Assembly: GCF_035046485.1 (NCBI RefSeq)
Contig: NC_085137.1
Span: 44,695,155 to 44,759,154, forward strand
DNA from: Aedes albopictus
Lineage: Eukaryota; Arthropoda; Insecta; Diptera; Culicidae
Length of the DNA stretch: 64,000 nt
Reading direction: 5' to 3'
The stretch's first letter is position 1. Every line of letters begins with the position of its first letter. Below the pieces are notes generated by a model. That model saw nothing but the letters and a program-made list of their open reading frames with translations, did no database searches and was not told where the DNA came from. This document shows, piece after piece, positions 57,905 through 64,000 of this stretch. The translations under genes were made by a program, and so were the position numbers.

Positions 57905-59112
57905 AGTCTTCTGCTAGTTGCCGATCAGTCTTCTGAAAGATGCCGGACAGTCTTCCGGAAGCTGCAGTGCAGTTTTCTGGAGGCTGCCGGACAGTCTTCC
58001 GGAAGCTGCTTGACAGCCTTTTGAAAGCTGCCGTGAAGTTTTCTGGAAACTGCTGCACAGTCTTCCACAAGCCACAGAACAATTTTCTGGAAGCTGCCGA
58101 ACCCTCTTCTGAACCTGCAGAGCAGTCTTATAAAAGCTGCCTGAAACTCTTCTGAAAGCTGCAAAGAAGTCTTGTGGACACTGGCGAACTGTCTTCTGGA
58201 AGCTGCCGGACAATCTTCCGAAAGCTGCAGGGCAATTTTCTGGAAGCTGCCGAGCAATCTTCTGGAAGCTGCCTGGCAGACTTCTGAAAGCTGCCAGGCA
58301 GACTTCTGCAAGCTGCCAGGTAGGCTTCTGGAAGCCGCCGAACACTCTTCTGAAAGTTGCCGAGAAATCTTCTGGAAGCTGCCAGGCATTGTTCTGGAAG
58401 CTGCCGGACAGTCTTCTGGAAGCTGCCGGGAAGCCTTTCAGAAGCTTCAGGGCAGTATTCTGCAAGCTGCAGGGGCAGTCTTCTGGAAGCTGCCGAGCAG
58501 ACTTCCAGAAGCTACCGAGCAATCTTCTACAAGCTGCCAGGCAGTCTTATGGAAGTTGCCGAGCAATCTTCTGGAAACTGCCGGGCAGTCTTCTGGAAGC
58601 TGCCGGGCAGTCTTCTGGAAGCTGCTGGGAAGTCTTCTGGAAGCTGCCGGGAAGTCTTCTGGAAGCTGCCAGGAAGTCTTCTTGAAGCTGATGGGCAGTC
58701 TTCTAGAAGCTGCTGGGCAGTCTTCTGGAAGCTGCTGGGCAGTCTTCTGGAAGCTGCTGGGCAGTCTTCTGGAAGCTGCTGGGCAGTCATCTGGAAGCTG
58801 CCTGACTTTTGAAAGCTGTAGAACAGTTTTCTGAAAGCTGCCGGAAAGTCTTCTGCAAGCTGCCGAGTAGTCTTCTGGAAGCTGTCGTGCAGTCGTCTGG
58901 AAGCAGCCGGTCAGTCTTCTGGAAGCTGTCAAGCAGTCTTCTAGAAGCTGCTGGGCAGTCAACTGGAAAGCTGTCGGGCAATCTTCTGGAAGCTGTCGGG
59001 CAGTCTTCTAGATGCTGCCTCGCAGGTTTCTGGATGCTGCCGAGCAGTCTTCCGCAAGCAGTCGCGTGGTTTTGTGGAAACTATAGAATAGTTTTCTGGG
59101 AGCTGCCAGTTA
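57905..59112. repeat. 21-bp minisatellite, about 57 copies, in abrupt intron 3
   Basis: The repeat unit reads GGCAGTCTTC-TG-GAAGCTGCC, close to a perfect inverted repeat of itself with one unpaired T. Units diverge by a few bases each and are most uniform at 58560-58800. Because 21 is a multiple of three and the unit lacks stops in several frames, long open frames appear on both strands (58172-58834 on + and 57914-58522 on -). They encode only the repeat (SSGSCRAVFWKLPGSLLEAA-like on +, SFQKTARQLPEDCPAASRRL-like on -), so I do not call them genes. The array fills most of the 1.4 kb intron between the central exon and the acidic exon. Confidence 0.95.
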
Positions 59113-59221
59113 ATCACGGTGAACTTTAATTTTGTGTCCTTCCACCAAAAATAAAAACCCTGTACACATCCGCTCAAAAGAACCCCAGCTAACCGGGAAT
59201 GCCCGTTCTCCTCACGCACAG

Positions 59222-59426
59222 AAACACCCGGACCTGCCATCATTCCAGAATGCCATCGACGGTGAGGACTCGAACAGCAGCGACACGGCCGCTTCCGATC
59301 ACGGCGATGACATCGAGGGCATCAACGGCAACGTCGAACACACCCGCCCGTCGTTCCCCTTCCTCGGCCTGCAGGGCATCCCCGGGCTGATACCGGGGCC
59401 CTCCGGTATGCACGGGGACCAGTTCG
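59222..59426 (+). CDS. ab: abrupt, internal exon: acidic block and FLGLQGIPGL motif before the zinc fingers
   Basis: The acceptor CGCACAG ends at 59221 and the donor G|GTAAGT follows 59426, giving 68 codons plus one base (phase 1). The peptide contains GEDSNSSDTAASDHGDD, an acidic/serine stretch, and FPFLGLQGIPGLIPGPSGMH. Both have close counterparts just before the two C2H2 zinc fingers of Drosophila Abrupt as I recall it, so the fingers should be in the next exon beyond 64000. The conserved hydrophobic FLGLQGIPGL motif has no function I can name. With the three preceding exons, 294 residues of the protein are visible. Nothing in these four exons is broken: frames, phases and splice sites agree. 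Confidence 0.93.
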
Positions 59427-60935
59427 GTAAGTGCGCACTTGAAAAATCTCCACGAATACGTATACCTTTCCTCTTCGATTGCTACTTTGATTTGGCTCGT
59501 TTGTATTATATTACAGTTTTTTCTTACTACTTTTAGTACTAATAACCCTACTTTGAACTCTTTTTTGGTTTATTGTGAAGTCTCGTACGATGAGACTCCC
59601 CCATTTCAGTAGGTTTGGTATGAGTTTTCCCCTTTTTATTTTGGTTTGATTATCTAAAAACTAATATTTGAAAAATCAGAGATGTTCTACAATACGGTTT
59701 TGGATTGAAAGTTAGAGATTAGAACAAACGTTAGAGGCAATTGTTTCCGGCATTTGATGCGCGTACGCAAATGGTAGATTAGTACAAGTACAAGCGGTTG
59801 TTTTATGTTTTGTTTTGTTTGGTAAGAGTGCTCAATCGATCGCGATTTGAATAACCATCTGGATCGTGGAAATGGATAACGATGACAGTGTGTGGATGAC
59901 ATTTGACAAAACACGCATTTTAGTACAATATTTCAATTGATGGCTTGTGTTAAGGTTTCATAAAGCTCTAGTGTGAATAATACATTCTTCCCAACATTTT
60001 TTTGTTGTCTTGTGTCTATGTACAAGGGTCAAAAATAAAAAAAAAAATTGGAAAAAATATAAAAAAAATTAATTTATAAATTAAAAAAAAACAAGAAATG
60101 AAAGTTTTTTTTATTTTTTTATTTAATTATCTAATAAACATGCATCCGTATAATTTCATGTTTGAAACCTTTGTTTTGCAATAGAAACAGAAAATTCGAT
60201 AAAATTTTAATTGTTTAAAAGCTTGCATACCAATTGTAATGCATTTTAAAAATATACAGATCTAAAGAGTGGCAATTTTTTAAAACTTCTAAAACGAAAA
60301 CTGTTTTAATACAAAATCAACAAATTGGAATGTAAAAGATTCAATATCCTAAAAAATTTCAATTTCGATTACAGTTTACTCTACACAACTCTCGGATAAG
60401 GATTTTGCGGTGCTCTTGTCTCGCCCAAGAATGAAAAGAATCTTTATGGATTTAGGTCCATCGATGATGCTGATGATAATGATGATGCGCGCATCTCCAT
60501 TCAGCATCCAACAACAACGGCCGTGCCTTTTTCTTGGACGACCACCAGTCCGGTCTGAATAGAAACCGGACCGAATGGATCTTCCCAAGAAACGGCCAAG
60601 ACGGGACAGCGATGGCATTGTTGATGATACCCCTGGCCGCCCCAGCTTGGTCTTTTCTTCTCGCTCGCCGCACTGTCACTATCAACTGCGGGCGATACCA
60701 ACTGGAGGGCGGTTGGAGTTGGTTGGAGGCTTTCAAAAGAGGAAACTGGACCAGAATTGGAAATCGGTTTGATTTGAGTCCTCCCCCTTTCCACTCTCTG
60801 GTCCGTGTCTCGGGCTGAGAGATTTTTCACTGTCTTCCGACAATGGAAGGCCCCTCAGCTGAGGCAAAAAAACGAAAAACCGAGGAAACTCCGGAGGAGA
60901 ATACCTCGGCAAAAGAAAAGGAAAGGAGTGTTATA
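59427..60935. other. abrupt intron sequence, no feature recognised
   Basis: AT-rich sequence with A and T homopolymers at 60025-60120. From about 60370 to 60930 the base composition is more even. A short open stretch from an ATG at 60843 reads MEGPSAEAKKRKTEETPEEN and is lost in the mobile element starting at 60936. It looks protein-like, but nothing else supports an exon. Confidence 0.6.
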
Positions 60936-61424
60936 CAGTTTCTTACCGATTTTGGCAACACCCGTTTTTGTCTACTCCCGATTTTGGCAACACCCGTTTT
61001 TGGCAACATTTCCTTCCCGATTTTGGCAACACCCGTTTTTGGCAACAATTTCTTACCGATTTTGGCAACACCCGATTTTGGCAACATTTTTTTACCGATT
61101 TTGGCAACAAAAAATTTTGACCAAAAAGTTTTATCGAGAAATCGTTTGTATTTGTAAATGTAGTGTTATTTTAGCCTTACTTTGCTTCAAAAAATCAAAA
61201 TTCATTAAATTTTCCAAAATCGACAATTTTACAAATCATGACGTAGTTTTTGAATGTCGCCTACAGGGATCGTTTTGTAGCTTGTGAATAGTCCATATTT
61301 ATAATATAAGCCAAATTGACGCATAAAAGTTGAAAATAATCCACATTTTTTTTACCGATTTTGGCAACACCCCAATTTGGCAACATAAAATTCATCTCGT
61401 GTTGCCAAAATCGGTAAGAAACTG
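60936..61424. mobile_element. MITE-like element with iterated GATTTTGGCAACACC ends
   Basis: The left end CAGTTTCTTACCGATTTTGG is repeated as reverse complement at the right end (61405-61424), and both ends are flanked by TATA (60932-60935 and 61425-61428). Inside the left end the motif CGATTTTGGCAACACCCG is iterated about five times at 60947-61110. A further copy of the subterminal motif lies at 61350-61385. No transposase frame is present. Class is uncertain; TA or TATA target use suggests a DNA transposon. Confidence 0.75.
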
Positions 61425-61845
61425 TATAAACAACATACATTTAATTTTATGTGAGGATTTTTTACGCCCGTCCGGGGTTTGCTTTCTCGTTAAAATGCGT
61501 ACCATCGGCCAGCTCCATCAGTTGCCATCACCGCCGCCGCACACCACCCAAAAAGGATCTTAAGTCAACCGTACCGTACCGAGTCATGAGGGAACGGGCG
61601 AACGAACGAACGAACGAACTAGGGGGTGGGGGGTTAAATCGGAAAGGATTTGGACGTGTATGAACGCCTATCGTAGAAAGATTGCCTAGGCCCCTGCTGG
61701 CCGGCCGGACAAAGATAGCGAGCGATAGAACGAGCCGGTTCTTCCTTTTCCGGCTATCTACATTTTCATTTCGGACCAAGATTGAAAGTTTTTGCTTCTT
61801 ATCGCTGGGTGGTAGTGCTCGACTTTGGTGAAAAGAAATGTACAG
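61425..61845. other. intron sequence with a GAAC microsatellite
   Basis: The only repeat seen is five GAAC units near 61600-61621. No gene is recognisable. Confidence 0.5.
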
Positions 61846-62640
61846 GCATTGAATATTACACTGTTTGTCTAGTTTGAGAACTTTTCCTCTAGAGAAGTAA
61901 GTCAGAAAGCGATTTCGTTTTTTTTTCTTACCTTTTTTATATTTTTTTAAAAGATTTTTGTTTTTTTTTATCTTAACTACGGCATATTAAGATCTAAGCT
62001 AGTTTACGGAAAAAGCTGTTGTTGTATTAAATATTTTACTGTTTCCTAGTTAGAAAGTGTTTTTTTTTATTATTTTTATCCTCACGAGTGACATTTTAAG
62101 ACCCGGGCTAGATTTTTACATTTTTCTCAATTTTTATTTTTTTTTATCTCTATTGAATGGAGGTGTTTATCTCTGAGCAAGTTCATGGAAAATGCATTGT
62201 CATAGCATTGAATATTACGCTATTTTCTTGTTTGGAAGCAAATCAAAGTATTTTTTTTTTTATTTTTATTTACGAAATTTTCAACCTTGAAGTAGTATTT
62301 TTTTATCTTTATTATCGAGACTTTTAACTCTGTCCTAGTTGTTTTTTTATATATTTTTCAATATTTGTTTGAACGAAGTATTCAGCACATTAAAAAGAAT
62401 AATCTAGCATTGAATATCACACTGTTTCCTTGTTGAGAAGCTAAACAATCCTTTTTATTTATTTTTTTATTATTTATATTCACGCAATGTGTAGTACCTG
62501 GGCTAGTTGTATCGCTTTTTATTTTTTTCCAAGCTAGGCAATGAAATTAAATGCTCCTATACTAGTTTATTTCGGTACCCTTCTAAAGGCAGAATCCTCG
62601 CTTGTGAGTTTTCAGAAAAGGAACTCGCTCCCGATCTCAA
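61846..62640. repeat. degenerate ~180-200 bp tandem array built from SINE-tail-like units
   Basis: A phrase like GCATTGAATATTACACTGTTT recurs at about 61850, 62025, 62205 and 62403, followed each time by a T-rich run and by a diverged version of the SINE tail (for example GGGCTAG near 62107 and 62502). At 62560-62640 the sequence also resembles the middle of the SINE copy at 53527-53703. I infer an old tandem expansion of a SINE-containing unit; units are strongly diverged. Confidence 0.6.
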
Positions 62641-64000
62641 AACAAAAATTTACAAGAGTGTACTAAAACTCAAATTCCAGATCAAGAACCAGAATATTTC
62701 GATTCAAGAAATTCCTTCAATCCTAAATCGACCAAACTTCTCCCGAACCAGGCCCAGCAAATTTGAGGTTATGATGTTTGCATTCCGAAATACTTCAACG
62801 AGCATCTTTCTTCATCGTGTCTTCGTCTCGGTTGTCCATTTCTCGGGACGGGACTGGCCGGGACAATATGTTGCCATTGCTGTTGAGGGCTAGGGTGGAT
62901 TGCAAGATCCGGCGATCCGGCTGCGGCCCATTACCAGTGACTTTTTTGCGATAAAATTTTAAGAATGCCTACCCGACGTTATCCCAATATGGTGGCGGCG
63001 GTGGCGGCTGCAGCAGTTGCTTTTCATGCGAGAAAGATTGAATCGACGACGACGACGACGAAGGGTTTGATGAGATTTTTTTTTCGGGGTTGTTTGCCAT
63101 CGGTGAGATTGGATCTGGACGGCCAATCGGGCGGATAAGGTTCAAGGGCGTTGGGACTTTCGGAGCGGGACGTGTGATGGATCTTAGGTACTTCGTTCCG
63201 ATGATAGGTAACAGATGTTGGCGATTCAAGTTGTAAAGAAAAATTATGATTTTAGTACTGTTTTAGTACACAAAGTAATAAATTTGCACTCAAACCTATC
63301 TGCTTACTTACCAGCATCATATTTTGTAATAATTTGTGTATTTTTCTGGGTCAGCATTTGACGTCGGCCGCTTCGGTTAGCATCGCATAAGGCCGAGCTC
63401 GCTGCTCCAGTGCATGACACTAATACAGTGTGTGCGTAACAAGCTATCTATGTGCAACTTTGCTTTTCGCTTATTCTTATCTTTTTAAAACCCCCCACAT
63501 GTACCACTGATGTTCAATTTTGTGATCAGCCTGTTCATCTTCAACTTACTAGTACATAGGGCTCAGTCGACTACTCGCTGTACGGAGCCACTCGAATTAT
63601 TTCTTGGAAAATCGTTTTCTATCAAAACTACAATCCCAGTATAAAAAATCCGTCACACTTGGCCAATCCTTCAACATTCCTGCTCATCATTCCCCATCAA
63701 ACGACACAAATGAAAAGAAATTTCCCCGCTCGTAACAAGCAGGAAAAATGAGGCATCGATGTTGCGTCCTGTTTTCCCTACTCGTACTCGAGAACGCGTC
63801 AAAAGCGGGAGTGGTGGCGGCGATGATTTTCTTTTAAAAACCGAGACCGCCACATTCCTCCCCTCCCCCGGCTTCAATCCAGTCCAGTTCTGCAGCAGTC
63901 AGTCTGACACAGTGTGTCGGGTCGCGGTGGCTTGCTTCAAGAGAAACGGTTGCCCCATGGGTTGCCCCGAAATGGGAAGTGATGTTTATTTTTCTTTCCA
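62641..64000. other. intron sequence without recognised feature
   Basis: Mixed composition, with a GAC/GGC-rich stretch at 62990-63065. No codon-biased frame or splice-bounded block was recognised. At 63899-63905 GCAGTCAGTC matches an arthropod initiator-like TCAGT, but without supporting TATA or transcript evidence. Confidence 0.5.

Noticed and set aside
58172..58834. 220-codon open frame on + (and a 202-codon one on -, 57914-58522)
   Set aside because: Both only translate the stop-free 21-bp minisatellite. The unit is self-complementary, so both strands are open. No independent coding signal.
60843..60932. Protein-like start MEGPSAEAKKRKTEETPEEN
   Set aside because: Reads like a charged N-terminus, but the frame enters a mobile element after 31 codons, and no splice donor or homologue was recognised.
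63895..63930. Candidate core promoter with TCAGT initiator
   Set aside because: Such five-base matches are frequent; no TATA box, transcript or first exon supports it.

Overview
The window looks like a culicine mosquito genome, most likely Aedes. It is AT-rich and full of non-autonomous transposons. It carries three recognisable tRNA-headed SINE copies that I take, from memory, to be the Aedes Feilai family. Its only confident gene is an insect abrupt orthologue split by introns. A 500-base run of N at 50897-51396 marks an assembly gap. There are no bacterial operons, CRISPR arrays or rRNA genes.

The gene is on the + strand at the right end. Four in-frame exons (56852-56967, 57118-57358, 57465-57785, 59222-59426) encode the second half of a BTB/POZ domain, a glycine-rich linker and acidic/proline-rich central blocks matching Drosophila Abrupt as I recall it. 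Splice phases are consistent (0, 2, 0, 0, 1). The first BTB half lies upstream of 56852: either left of the window, which would make this intron over 56 kb, or inside the N gap. The zinc-finger exon must lie to the right of 64000. Intron 3 carries a 1.2 kb array of a 21-bp minisatellite whose unit is nearly its own reverse complement.

The rest is intronic or intergenic and made of repeats. 1.8-5.8 kb: a degenerate 12-bp repeat in both orientations, interrupted by two Helitron-like copies and two tiny retroposed hairpins. 7.6-9.1 kb: a SINE split by a foldback element, then a MITE. 10.2-12.3 kb: three nested inverted-repeat elements. 14.1-15.4 kb: an 11-bp minisatellite beside copies of a small dispersed element. 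20.2-25.4 kb: a second degenerate repeat, with a TTAA-flanked piggyBac-like MITE inside. 26.9-30.9 kb: a foldback MITE, two Helitrons, a 68-bp palindrome and a 147-bp tandem array. 31.3-35.5 kb: the 12-bp repeat again, with a SINE and three foldback elements. 38.5-42.6 kb: a near-perfect 250-bp hairpin, a broken piggyBac-type transposase tail, a 153-bp tandem array and a SINE. 44.2-47.0 kb: degenerate arrays and a 116-bp TTAA MITE. 47.9-49.3 kb: an element with 21-bp perfect inverted ends. 51.5-56.5 kb: the 12-bp repeat with a SINE and a hAT-like MITE. 60.9-62.6 kb: a MITE with iterated ends and a tandem array.

The observation I find most worth following is a family of ~51-60 nt insertions at 1.8, 4.1, 39.1 and 50.4 kb. 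Each has its own target-site duplication of 7-12 bp, and each consists of little more than a hairpin plus an A-rich tail. The hairpin stem shows compensatory changes against a longer tRNA-headed SINE at 53.5 kb. This suggests either a mobile unit that is only a hairpin, or consistent truncation at the hairpin base during reverse transcription.
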